From: Rhodovulum sp. PH10
Lineage (GTDB): Bacteria; Pseudomonadota; Alphaproteobacteria; Rhizobiales; Xanthobacteraceae
Assembly (NCBI RefSeq): GCF_000293785.1
Contig: NZ_AKZI01000043.1
Coordinates: 1 to 54,848 of the forward strand
Direction of reading: 5' to 3'
Length of the DNA: 54,848 bases
In this document: positions 9,388 to 16,824 of the stretch, piece by piece
How the letters are laid out: each line of letters starts with the position of its first letter
Numbering within the stretch: position 1 is the first letter of the stretch
The notes under the pieces: model-generated
Database searches by the model: none
What the model saw: the letters and a program-made list of their open reading frames with translations, nothing else
What the model was told of the DNA's origin: nothing
Position numbers and translations under genes: made by a program

Positions 9388-9858
9388 ATGGCCGTGAAAC
9401 CCCGCCCGGGCGAGCCCGCTCCGGACTTCCGCTTACCCCGCGACGACGGTAGCGAGGTCGCCCTCTCGGACTTCGCCGGGCGGGCGCTGGTGGTCTATTT
9501 CTACCCCAAGGCCGACACCCCCGGCTGCACCCGCGAGGCGCGCGCCTTCTCGCTGCTGAAGGACGAATTCGACGCCGCCGGCGCCGCCGTGCTCGGCGTC
9601 TCGGCCGACCCGCCGAAGAAGCAGGACGCGTTTCGCAGGAAGCACGAGCTGACCGTGCCGCTCGCCTCCGACGAGACCCATGCGATGCTCGAGGCGTATG
9701 GCGTGTGGGGCGAGAAGGCGATGTACGGCAAGACGTTTCAGGGGATCACCCGGAGCACGGTGCTGATCGGGCCGGACGGCCGGATCGCCCGGGTGTGGGA
9801 CAAGGTGAAGGTCGACGGCCACGCCGACGAGGTTTTGGCGGCGGTGCGGGCCTCGTAG
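9388..9858 (+). CDS. bcp: Thioredoxin-dependent peroxiredoxin (BCP/PrxQ family)
   Basis: A 156-aa cytoplasmic peroxiredoxin that reduces hydrogen peroxide and alkyl peroxides. The peroxidatic Cys47 is in FYPKADTPGCT; Thr44 and the later Arg in GITRSTVLI complete the active site. The resolving Cys that BCP proteins usually carry five residues on is Arg52 here and no other cysteine is present, so the enzyme should act as a 1-Cys peroxiredoxin. The ATG has AAGGAAGG seven bases upstream. It is divergent from the AsmA-like gene. Confidence 0.93.
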   Translation: MAVKPRPGEPAPDFRLPRDDGSEVALSDFAGRALVVYFYPKADTPGCTREARAFSLLKDEFDAAGAAVLGVSADPPKKQDAFRRKHELTVPLASDETHAMLEAYGVWGEKAMYGKTFQGITRSTVLIGPDGRIARVWDKVKVDGHADEVLAAVRAS

Positions 9859-10054
9859 GCGCCCCGCGACGCCCGGACGACGGCTAGTGGTCGGATGGCG
9901 TCACGAAAACCGCGCTCGGCCACCGGCGAGCCGGCACGACAGGCGAGCGGTGCAAAAAATTTTCGCTCGGCCGTTTGCCGATTCTTTACCATGCGGCGCC
10001 TTCAATCCGTCCCCGTGCATGCCGGAGGTGTCTCCGGGCCGCCGGGGAATGGGA

Positions 10055-12043
10055 ATGTCGCATCGGCCGAATTACGAGCCTGTCAGCCGCGAGACGCCGA
10101 TCCGCGAGCATCCGCTGGCCGCCGCCGTGCAGGCCGCCGCGGCGCGGCTGCAGTCCACGCAACTATCCGCCGCCGGCGCACCGGCCGTCCGCGCCGAGGC
10201 GGCGCCGAGCCGCGCCGCGCCCGTCCGAGCTGCTCCGGCCCGTGTCGCGGCCGTGCGATCCGAGCCCGTGCGATCCGAGCCGCTCTGTCGTGAGCCGCTC
10301 CAGCCCGCCCCGGTCCGGCCTTCCATCGTCCAGCCGGCCCCCGTACGGCCCGCGCCGGTGCGGCCGGTGCACGCCCAGGCGGCCCCGTCCCGCGTCGCCC
10401 CGCACGCCGCCCCGCCTCCGGTCCGGCACGCCGCCTCGGCCGCGGCATCGGCCGCCGCCCCGCCGAGTGCCGCGTCGCGCGCCGCGGGCCATGCGGCGGT
10501 TCAGCATGTCGCGCCCCTCCATGCGGCGCCGCGCGGACCCGCCCCGCATGCCGTGGCTGCCGCCTGGCCCGAGGCACCGCAGTCCGCTGCCCCGTCCGAG
10601 GTGCAGTGCGCCGCCGAGCCGCCCGCCCCATCACGTGCAGCCGAGCCTCGTGCCGCCGCAAATCCTCGTGCCGCAGCAAGTCCCCGCACGTCCGAGCCGC
10701 CCGCCCGTCGGGCCGAGCCGCCGGCCCAGCGGGCGCCCGCACCGCCCAAACCGGCGCCGCGCAAGAAGGCCCCGGCGAGCGCCGCCCTGCCGCGCAAGGC
10801 GCTGACGCTCGCTTATGCCGGCCGCCAGCTCCGGGTCGGGCCGATCGCCTTCTGGACCGTGGTCGGCACCTTGGTGGTCATGGCCGGCTGGTCGGTCGTC
10901 ACCGCGAGCTATTTCGCCTTCCACGACGACGTCGTGACCCGGATGATCGCCCGCCAGGCCGAGGTCGAGGCGGCCTATCAGGACCGCATCGCCGAGATGC
11001 GCGCAAAGGTCGACCGGGTGACCACCCGCCAGCTGCTCGACCAGGAGCAGTTCGAGCAAAAGCTCGAGCAGGTGATCCGCCGGCAGAACATGCTCGACGG
11101 CCGGGCCGGCGCGATCCGCGGCATCGACGACGACGGCCCGGCGACCACCGGCTCGGTGCCGACCCGGGTGCCGCGCCGCTCCTCCTCGCTCGAGCCGCGG
11201 GCCGAGGAGCCGGGCGACGGCTTGCCGAAGCCGACGCCGGTCGGCGACACCGTGGTGTTTCGCGCGCCCTCCGACCGCGAGGCGCGGCTCGAGTCGCGCC
11301 GTCCGGCGCGCATGATGGCGGCCCCCGGCCGCGACATCCGGCCCGGCCTCGAGGGCAAGATCGCCCGTCTCGAAACCGCGCTCGACCGGCTCGAGCAGCG
11401 CCAGGCGCATCGGCTCGGCTCGATCGAGGAGAGCTACGACGGCAAGGTGCGCCGGGTGCGCGCGGTGCTCGCCGATCTCGGGCTCGACCACGCGCTGCCG
11501 CCCGAGCGGCAGATCGGCGGGCCGTTCGTGCCGGTCAAGCTCGCCGGCCCCGCCGCCTTCGAGCGCCGCCTGCAGCGGGTGCGGCTCGCCCGCGCCCAGG
11601 CCGACCGGCTGACCAAGACGCTGTCGGTGATCCCGATCCGCAAGCCGATCACCGGCGAGGTCGATTTCAGCTCCACCTTCGGCGTGCGGCTCGATCCGTT
11701 TCTCGGCCGTCCGGCGATGCACACCGGCGTCGATTTCCGCGGCCATACCGGCGATCCGGTGCGGGTGACCGCCAACGGCACCGTCACCTCGGCCGGCTGG
11801 GCCGGCGGCTACGGCCGCATGGTCGAGGTCGACCACGGCAACGGCCTCGTCACCCGCTACGGCCACATGTCGGAAATTCTGGTGCGGGTCGGGCAGGGGG
11901 TGAAGATCGGCCAGGTGGTCGGCCGGGTCGGCTCGACCGGCCGCTCGACCGGGCCGCACCTGCACTACGAGACGCGGGTGGACGGCGAGCCGGTCGACCC
12001 GCAGAAATTCTTGCGCGCCGGCCTGCGGATCGGCTCGCTGTGA
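10055..12043 (+). CDS. Membrane-anchored M23 family metallopeptidase
   Basis: A 662-aa peptidoglycan endopeptidase of the LytM/M23 family. Residues about 30-245 are extremely Ala/Pro/Arg-rich with degenerate repeats (for example APVRPAPVRP); residues about 260-281 form one membrane helix; a coiled coil follows. The C-terminal M23 domain starts near FGVRLDPFLGRPAMHTGVDF, whose His556 and Asp560 bind zinc, and ends with HLHYE near residue 635. It likely cleaves cross-links at the inner-membrane face of the wall. The second of two near-adjacent ATGs was chosen since GGGGA precedes it at the right distance; an ATG at 10019 is possible. Confidence 0.87.
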   Translation: MSHRPNYEPVSRETPIREHPLAAAVQAAAARLQSTQLSAAGAPAVRAEAAPSRAAPVRAAPARVAAVRSEPVRSEPLCREPLQPAPVRPSIVQPAPVRPAPVRPVHAQAAPSRVAPHAAPPPVRHAASAAASAAAPPSAASRAAGHAAVQHVAPLHAAPRGPAPHAVAAAWPEAPQSAAPSEVQCAAEPPAPSRAAEPRAAANPRAAASPRTSEPPARRAEPPAQRAPAPPKPAPRKKAPASAALPRKALTLAYAGRQLRVGPIAFWTVVGTLVVMAGWSVVTASYFAFHDDVVTRMIARQAEVEAAYQDRIAEMRAKVDRVTTRQLLDQEQFEQKLEQVIRRQNMLDGRAGAIRGIDDDGPATTGSVPTRVPRRSSSLEPRAEEPGDGLPKPTPVGDTVVFRAPSDREARLESRRPARMMAAPGRDIRPGLEGKIARLETALDRLEQRQAHRLGSIEESYDGKVRRVRAVLADLGLDHALPPERQIGGPFVPVKLAGPAAFERRLQRVRLARAQADRLTKTLSVIPIRKPITGEVDFSSTFGVRLDPFLGRPAMHTGVDFRGHTGDPVRVTANGTVTSAGWAGGYGRMVEVDHGNGLVTRYGHMSEILVRVGQGVKIGQVVGRVGSTGRSTGPHLHYETRVDGEPVDPQKFLRAGLRIGSL

Positions 12044-12100
12044 GCGGGCACTGGTCGCGGTGAGGCCGCGACCGTCTCGCGGCACCCGGTTCGAACGAAG

Positions 12101-12130
12101 AAAAAGGCCGGGCGAGTGTCCGGCCTTTTT
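12101..12130. terminator. Bidirectional intrinsic terminator
   Basis: AAAAAGGCCGG at 12101-12111 pairs with CCGGCCTTTTT at 12120-12130 around an eight-base loop. Both sides end in a T run when read outward, so it can terminate the M23 peptidase gene (plus) and the EF-hand gene (minus). Confidence 0.9.
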
Positions 12131-12157
12131 CGTGTCGCGAGGGTGGTGCGACGCGAG

Positions 12158-12745
12158 TTACGCCTGGACCGACATGCTGCCGGTCGGCGCGCTCGCGAGC
12201 GCGTTCTGCATGGTCTGCAACAGCGTGCGCAGGCTGCTCGCCATCTCGGACACCGAGATTTGGTCGTCGCCGTCGCTGTCGAGCGACGAGAGGATCGCGC
12301 TCGCATCGTCGCTGGTGCCGCCGTTCGACGTGGCGAACGAGTCGAGCTCGCTGCTCGAGATCGAACCGTCACCGTCGCTGTCGACCGCGGAGACCAGGCT
12401 CGAGGCCATGTCGTCGATCGACGGCGGCGGGGGCGGCGGCGCACCCCCGCCGATCGCCGACACGCCGGACGTTTCGGAGGCGCCGCTGCTCGTGCTCTCG
12501 GTGCCGCTGCCGCCCGATGCCTGCTGCATCGTCATCAAGAGCGCCATCATGTCGGAGGCGAGGCTGCCGCTTCCGCCGCTGCCGCGCGCCTGCCGCTCGC
12601 CGCCGTCGTCGTCGTCCGGCGGCGGGGGCGGCATGAAGGCGTCCGCGGCGCTGGTGCTCGACGAGCTGCTCGTGCTGCTCGACTGCAGAAGCTGCATCAG
12701 CGACCAGACGCTCGACAGGTCGCTCGAACCGACACTGGAGACCAT
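12158..12745 (-). CDS. EF-hand domain protein with low-complexity N-terminal half
   Basis: A 195-aa protein with two calcium-binding loops, DSDGDGSISSSE at residues 122-133 and DSDGDDQISVSE at 156-167; all the 1, 3, 5 and 12 position ligands are acidic in loop 1, and loop 2 is intact. The first 110 residues are low complexity: poly-Ser (22-31), PPPPPDDDD (39-47) and a second poly-Pro run (103-108). No signal peptide is seen. Function is unknown; a calcium sensor or buffer is the simple reading. The ATG has GGGGGA six bases upstream. The frame stays open upstream into the broken toxin gene, so automatic callers may give a false 348-aa fusion. Confidence 0.82.
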   Translation of the reverse strand: MVSSVGSSDLSSVWSLMQLLQSSSTSSSSSTSAADAFMPPPPPDDDDGGERQARGSGGSGSLASDMMALLMTMQQASGGSGTESTSSGASETSGVSAIGGGAPPPPPPSIDDMASSLVSAVDSDGDGSISSSELDSFATSNGGTSDDASAILSSLDSDGDDQISVSEMASSLRTLLQTMQNALASAPTGSMSVQA

Positions 12746-12890
12746 GTTTTCCCCCGAAAGAAAGCCACGCGCCGACGGTGCCGCCGTGACGGCGGCGCGG
12801 CGCGAGACGCCACGCTCCGGCGTCGTCTGTAGTACGGCCGAGGGTGGGGGAAACGGGCGCAGGAATGGCGGGGGAAGGCAGGGCAGACGT

Positions 12891-13204
12891 TCAGTCGGCG
12901 GCTCCCGGCATCGATGCCGGGTCGCGCGCCGCGTGCCGCACGGCGTGGATGACGATCGTGTCGGACGTGATCTCGTAAAGACGAGATAGGGAAAAGGCGC
13001 CGCCGTGAGCCGGCGGATGGCCGGATCGTCGGTCCGGCTTCCGATCCGGGGATGGCGCGCCACGAGGCCGATCACGGCGCGAAGGCGTGCTTTGACCCGC
13101 TTCGTGCCCTGCGGCGAATGGTGATCGATGTGTGCGAGGGCCGCTTCGAGATCGGCGAGTGCGGGGCGGGTGTAGCGAACCCTCAGAGGCCGTGTCGTCG
13201 CCAC
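12891..13204 (-). pseudogene. RelE/ParE-family toxin, frameshifted
   Basis: The N-terminal part (MATTRPLRVRYTRPALADLEAA and onward to FPYLVF, 76 residues) is a typical ParE/RelE plasmid-stabilisation toxin. The expected C-terminus, YEITSDTIVIHAVRHAARDP, is present in the next frame. Reading one extra T in the TTT at 12977-12979 restores an intact toxin of about 104 aa (quote shortened here to landmarks). So a one-base deletion, or a sequencing error, breaks the gene. Its start overlaps the end of the antitoxin gene by 22 bases, as expected for such operons. Confidence 0.75.
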
Positions 13205-13407
13205 AGCCGCTCGACCTCGTCGTCGGTCGCGAAGTCACCTGCCGCGGCCGCCTGCTTCGAGCGCTCGACCGGCGCCTTTTCATCCTCGGAAAGCACGACC
13301 GCCTCGTCGTCGCCGGAGAAGGCGAGCACGATCCGGGCAATGTCGTCCTGCGCGTCGGGCGGCAGGGTGCGGGCGACGGCGAGAGCTCGATCCAACAGCT
13401 CGGTCAT
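13183..13407 (-). CDS. Antitoxin of a ParE/RelE-type module
   Basis: A 74-aa acidic protein (MTELLDRALAVARTLPPDAQ at the start, ending EVERLWRRHGL). Small size, a helix that could dimerise at the N-terminus, and its position directly upstream of and overlapping the toxin gene identify it as the antitoxin that would bind the toxin and repress the operon. The start overlaps the stop of the upstream hic-like remnant as ATGA. Since the partner toxin is frameshifted, the antitoxin may be an orphan. Confidence 0.8.
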   Translation of the reverse strand: MTELLDRALAVARTLPPDAQDDIARIVLAFSGDDEAVVLSEDEKAPVERSKQAAAAGDFATDDEVERLWRRHGL

Positions 13408-13632
13408 GCCGCGAGCCTATCCTCGACCCGCGAGGGGAACAACGGAGACGTGTTTCGTGGCGGCACGGCGCGGCCGAGCGCACGCGCCTCCGCGACCCAT
13501 GCCTCGATCGCGTCCCGCACCCTGGCGAGCGCGTCCGGTCGGCGGGCTGCAGCGCACGCCGCGCTCGCCGCAGAGCGCCTCGATGGCGGCGATCGTCCAG
13601 TCTCCGCCGGGCTGGATCGCATGCGATCCAGC
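13404..13632 (-). pseudogene. Probable hicA/hicB remnant joined by internal deletion
   Basis: Just after prfB, one frame encodes PGGDWTIAAIEALCGERG, resembling the start of HicA-type toxins, with no start codon of its own in that frame. It breaks off near 13535-13550, and a second frame continues PDALARVRDAIEAWVAEA and then LGRAVPPR, resembling the C-terminal end of HicB antitoxins. The simplest reading is one deletion that removed the end of hicA and the beginning of hicB. The assignment is from family memory, not from an alignment. Its stop overlaps the next antitoxin's ATG. Confidence 0.45.
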
Positions 13633-13633
13633 C
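13610..13633. repeat. Perfect 24-bp palindrome after prfB
   Basis: The 24 bases GGCTGGATCGCATGCGATCC plus AGCC read identically on both strands with no spacer. It begins ten bases after the prfB stop. No T run follows, so it is not a standard terminator; an operator of the adjacent toxin-antitoxin genes or a cruciform or recombination site is possible. Confidence 0.7.
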
Positions 13634-13642
13634 GCCCGCGCG

Positions 13643-14774
13643 TCACTCCACGTCCTCGATCTCGGCCGGGCCGCCGCCGAACGCCTTTTGCGCCAGCGTC
13701 GCCTCCATGAACGGGTCGAGATCGCCGTCCAGCACGCCGCCGGTGTCGGAGGTCTGCACGCCGGTGCGCAGATCCTTCACCATCTGGTACGGCTGCAGCA
13801 CGTAGGACCGGATCTGGTGGCCCCAGCCGATATCGGTCTTGGCCTCGAACTCGGCGGTGGCGGCGGCTTCGCGCTTCTTCAGCTCGATCTCGTAGAGGCG
13901 GGCGCGCAGCATGTTCCAGGCGGTGGCGCGGTTCTTGTGCTGCGAGCGCTCCGCCTGGCACACCACCGCGACGCCGCTCGGGATGTGGGTCAGCCGCACC
14001 GCCGATTCGGTCTTGTTGACGTGCTGGCCGCCGGCGCCGCCCGACCGCATGGTGTCGGTGCGCACGTCCGACTCCTTGATGTCGATGACGATGCGGTCGT
14101 CGACCACCGGATAGACGTCGACGCTGGCGAACGAGGTCTGGCGCCTGGCGTTCGAATCGAACGGCGAGATGCGCACCAGCCGGTGCACGCCGCGCTCGGT
14201 CTTCAGCCAGCCATAGGCGTTGTGGCCCTTGATCTGGATGGTGGCCGACTTGATGCCGGCCTCCTCGCCCTCGGTCTCTTCGAGATACTCGATCTTGTAG
14301 CCGTGCTGCTCGGCCCAGCGGGTGTACATCCGCAGGAGCATCGCGGCCCAGTCCTGGCTCTCGGTGCCGCCGGCGCCGGCATGCACCTCGAGGAAGGTGT
14401 CGTTGGGATCGGCCTCGCCGGAGAGCAGCGCCTCGAGCTGGCGACGGGCGACCTCGGCCTTCAGCTTGTCGAGCGAGGCTTCCGCCTCGGCGACCACCGA
14501 CGCGTCGTTCTCCGCCTCGCCGAGCTCGATCAGCCCGACATTGTCGTCGAGATCCTGCTCGATCCGGCCGATCGCCTCCAGGCTGTCCTCGAGGCCGGTG
14601 CGCTCCTGCATCAGGCGCTGGGCCTGCTGCGGGTCGTTCCACAGCTCGGGGTCCTCGGCGAGCTTGTTCAGCTCCGCCAGGCGTGCACGGGCCCGATCGA
14701 AGTCAAAGATGCCTCCTCAGCAGCCCGACCGACTGCTTGATCTCTTCGACGACCGACTGAGTTTCGGCGCGCAT
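13643..14774 (-). CDS. prfB: Peptide chain release factor 2, with +1 programmed frameshift
   Basis: RF2 (376 aa) terminates translation at UGA and UAA. The 23-codon first frame ([14 protein letters not shown] to RRHL) ends at an in-frame TGA at 14705-14703, and the rest ([19 protein letters not shown] onward) is in the +1 frame. The catalytic GGQ motif is in [14 protein letters not shown], and the tripeptide anticodon region corresponds to the RSQHKNR neighbourhood and domain 2. The join restores the normal family length. Autoregulation is visible in the DNA: low RF2 favours frameshifting and so more RF2. Confidence 0.95.
14702..14717 (-). promoter_or_regulatory. prfB programmed +1 frameshift site
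   Basis: On the minus strand the site reads AGGAGGCATCTTTGAC: an internal Shine-Dalgarno sequence (14717-14712), three bases, then the slippery CTT, the TGA stop and a following C. This matches the E. coli prfB arrangement exactly in order and spacing, so it is functional in autoregulation and not an assembly error. Confidence 0.93.
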
Positions 14775-15289
14775 GATTCCTCGACCCGTGATTCTGCGGG
14801 ATTTTCCGTCTCCCGACCGGCCGCATGTAGCGGCCCGCGCCGGCCGGCGCAACCATCGTGGCGCCGCAGCCGTGGAAAAGGCCACGGGGGGCTGCCGCCG
14901 CTGGGCGGGGCGCCGCAGAGCCGGCCCTCGCTCAGCAGCGCAGGACGGGAGAGGGTCCTTCGCCATTTAAAAGGAATCGCGGGTCATTTCATGGCCGGGT
15001 TCGGCGGTCGCCTTTGTTGCTACACAGCGTCCCGACCGTCGTCGTCTAAGTTAAAAGGGGTGAATTCGAACGTACACGACTTTTCGGAAATCGGCTATTT
15101 TTACGTGAGTGAAGCGCAGAACTTCGCTTCATGGCTGCTGATACGCCTATATTTTCCAAAAATTCATCGATCGGCGTCCGAAGAAGTGGGTTTTTTCCGC
15201 CGCGACATCAATCATATTGAGCCCAACGGACATCGCCGAACGGCACCGACCCGAATTCGTCCGACCGAACCGATACGAAAGAGTGAACA
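14775..15289. other. Gene-free stretch with an AT-rich core
   Basis: No gene is supported here. The half next to prfB is ordinary GC-rich DNA. From about 15040 to 15290 the sequence becomes clearly AT-richer (runs such as CTATTTTTA and ATATTTTCCAAAAATTC), unlike the rest of the window. An inverted repeat, TGAAGCG and CGCTTCA, lies at 15110-15131. The AT-rich block probably carries the promoter of the small gene at 15290, or marks foreign DNA. Confidence 0.5.
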
Positions 15290-15451
15290 ATGTCTCGCAA
15301 CGCTTCGATGAATCGCGACTCCCGTCCGCTCGGCGCGCGCGCCCGTCTGCAGAGCGCCATCGCCTCCTTCCGTGACACCATGCGGAACGTCCGCCGGCTG
15401 CAGGAAGAGGCCAAGCAGAAGTACCCCTATCTTCCTTCGCTCGACATGTGA
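15290..15451 (+). CDS. Small Arg-rich protein, paralogue 1 of 3
   Basis: A 53-aa cytoplasmic protein too short for most gene callers. It shares a C-terminal pattern with the next two small genes: a helix with TMRNVRRLQEEAKQKYP, then an aromatic residue plus Pro, and a final LDM. The N-terminal 20 residues are variable and polar. GAG lies seven to nine bases before the ATG. I do not recognise the family; it is not DUF1127. Conservation of the same C-terminus in three separately spaced genes shows that it is translated. The net positive charge suggests binding to RNA, DNA or an acidic protein. Confidence 0.7.
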   Translation: MSRNASMNRDSRPLGARARLQSAIASFRDTMRNVRRLQEEAKQKYPYLPSLDM

Positions 15452-15858
15452 GGCGACGGAGCTTCGATCGGCTTCGAGACCCTGCGGAAACACGTGTCCC
15501 GACCCGTCGCCCGTCGGCCCGAGCATTTCGGACCGGCGGGCGTCGGCGTTTTCGTCCCCTCTCTCGTCGGTTTGCGCTCCAGGCGGTGTCTTGCGCCCGC
15601 CGCCCGCCGCTCGTAGGCGAGGCCGACCGGCGCTCCGACCGGTCGAAGCGCCGGGATAGGGAGCCGAGCTCGTGACCTGGAGCCGGTGAGCCATGCATAT
15701 GATGCGGGGCTCGACGACGACGGTCTGGTCCGGCGGGGCAACAATCGGTGTCTCAGTTGGTCCCTAATGTCGTGAGCGCCCGCACCCATATCGAGCGCGA
15801 GGACGAAATATCGGTCCCCGGACGGCCTCGCCCCCGGGAGGACAGAAGGAGGAGAGCC
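15452..15858 (+). other. Gene-free spacer between small paralogues 1 and 2
   Basis: About 400 bases with no supported gene on either strand. It ends with the strong ribosome binding site AAGGAGGAGAG before the second small gene. The open frames crossing it have no family resemblance and no ribosome binding sites. Confidence 0.4.
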
Positions 15859-16020
15859 ATGGTTCGAGCCACGACACCGATCGGCGCCGACGATCGCCAC
15901 GCGCGGACCGGCATGCGCAGCGGTTTTGCCCGTGCCGTCGAGACGATGCGCGACATCGTCGGCGAGGTGGGACGGATGCGCCGCGAGGCGCGCCGGCGAT
16001 TTCCGCACCTCGATCTGTGA
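15859..16020 (+). CDS. Small Arg-rich protein, paralogue 2 of 3
   Basis: A 53-aa protein with the shared C-terminus: ETMRDIVGEVGRMRREARRR followed by FPHLDL. AGAAGGAGGAGAG gives it the best ribosome binding site in this pocket, about six bases before the ATG. Same length as paralogue 1, and the alignment is restricted to the last 25 residues. An intrinsic terminator follows 33 bases after the stop, so it is transcribed separately from paralogue 3. Confidence 0.75.
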   Translation: MVRATTPIGADDRHARTGMRSGFARAVETMRDIVGEVGRMRREARRRFPHLDL

Positions 16021-16053
16021 TCCGGTCGCCTGCCGGCGACACTTTTGCGGCGC

Positions 16054-16083
16054 AACGCCCCGGCCTCGGCCGGGGCGTTCTTC
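16054..16083 (+). terminator. Intrinsic terminator after small paralogue 2
   Basis: AACGCCCCGGCC pairs with GGCCGGGGCGTT around a very short loop, followed by CTTC. The stem is strong but the T tract is short. The rest of the spacer to 16331 has no gene; it includes an AT-rich imperfect palindrome, GTGATAATTATTCAC (16171-16185), a likely promoter or operator part for paralogue 3. Confidence 0.7.
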
Positions 16084-16331
16084 GTTGCGTGCAGTGCACC
16101 CGGCCCGCCCGCCGGATTTCAGCCGGGGGATGTTCTTTCCAGGCCGTGCGCGCGGCGCAATTTTCTTCTTGTGATAATTATTCACCAATGCCGATCCTGG
16201 CGCCCCGTTTTTCGCATGGCCCCGGAGGGTCATATTCGGTTCATCGAAACGTTCACCGGCATCCGCGCCGCGACACCGGTCACCGACCGGGTTTTCGACG
16301 GACGCTGCGGAGCCGAAGGGGAGTTGAAACA

Positions 16332-16490
16332 ATGATTCGCACCTTGACCGCCGATCTCGCGCACGACGTCACCGGCTCGACCGAGCCGAACATCCTGGTC
16401 CGCGTCGTCCACGGCGTCGCCGACACGATCCGTCAGGTCCGCCGGATGCGCGAGGATGCACGCCGCCGGTTCCCGGAGCTCGACATCTGA
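16332..16490 (+). CDS. Small Arg-rich protein, paralogue 3 of 3
   Basis: A 52-aa protein sharing the C-terminal ADTIRQVRRMREDARRRFPE and then LDI with paralogues 1 and 2. Its N-terminal half (MIRTLTADLAHDVTG) is unrelated to theirs. The start is preceded by GGGGAG about nine bases upstream. Own upstream AT-rich region and a strong terminator at 16753 suggest a single-gene transcript, possibly with a long 3' end. Function unknown. Confidence 0.72.
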   Translation: MIRTLTADLAHDVTGSTEPNILVRVVHGVADTIRQVRRMREDARRRFPELDI

Positions 16491-16752
16491 TCTTCTGATT
16501 CACTGGTTCCCGCTCGTTCCGGGGCGCCTCGCACCGGTCTCCCCGACTCCCGACGGGGCGACCGCAAGGGCTCGGCGAAGCCCGTGCCGGACGCCTAGTC
16601 ACCGTCCATCGCTGGTGCCCCGGAACGACGGGAGGCTCTTTCCCGAAACCGCCTCCACCCGCAAGCAGTCGCCACCCCGTGGCGGCGCGGCGTGGCTCGG
16701 CCGATATTCATCGCGTCGTCCCCGACCGACATCAGCGGCGCGATCGACGAAG
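16491..16752 (+). other. Gene-free spacer after small paralogue 3
   Basis: No gene is supported between paralogue 3 and the terminator at 16753. With paralogue 3 it could form one transcript carrying a 3' untranslated segment of about 260 bases, which could also harbour a small RNA. No conserved RNA structure is recognised. Confidence 0.35.
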
Positions 16753-16780
16753 AGCCCCGGCCCGGCGGCCGGGGCTTTTT
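16753..16780 (+). terminator. Strong intrinsic terminator
   Basis: AGCCCCGGCC (16753-16762) and GGCCGGGGCT (16767-16776) form a perfect ten-base stem with a four-base loop, followed by TTTTT. It ends plus-strand transcription from the small-gene pocket, before the convergent TetR gene. Confidence 0.9.
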
Positions 16781-16824
16781 CGTGTCCGTGTCCGGTGGCC
16801 GATGAACGGCGCGGCCGTTCGGCG

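Noticed and set aside
12158-13204. A 348-aa fusion of ParE toxin and EF-hand protein
   Set aside because: The toxin's true C-terminus is in the next frame and the EF-hand gene has its own strong ribosome binding site; the fusion results from one missing base.
14703-14774. prfB as a pseudogene because of an in-frame stop
   Set aside because: The stop is within the conserved AGGAGG...CTTTGAC programmed frameshift site.
15448-15675. Additional small ORFs between the 53-aa paralogues
   Set aside because: They lack the shared C-terminal motif and ribosome binding sites, and their codon use is not gene-like.
15110-16185. Fur or Irr boxes near the small paralogues
   Set aside because: The dyads at 15110-15131 and 16171-16185 do not match the known consensus; I record them only as unassigned repeats.
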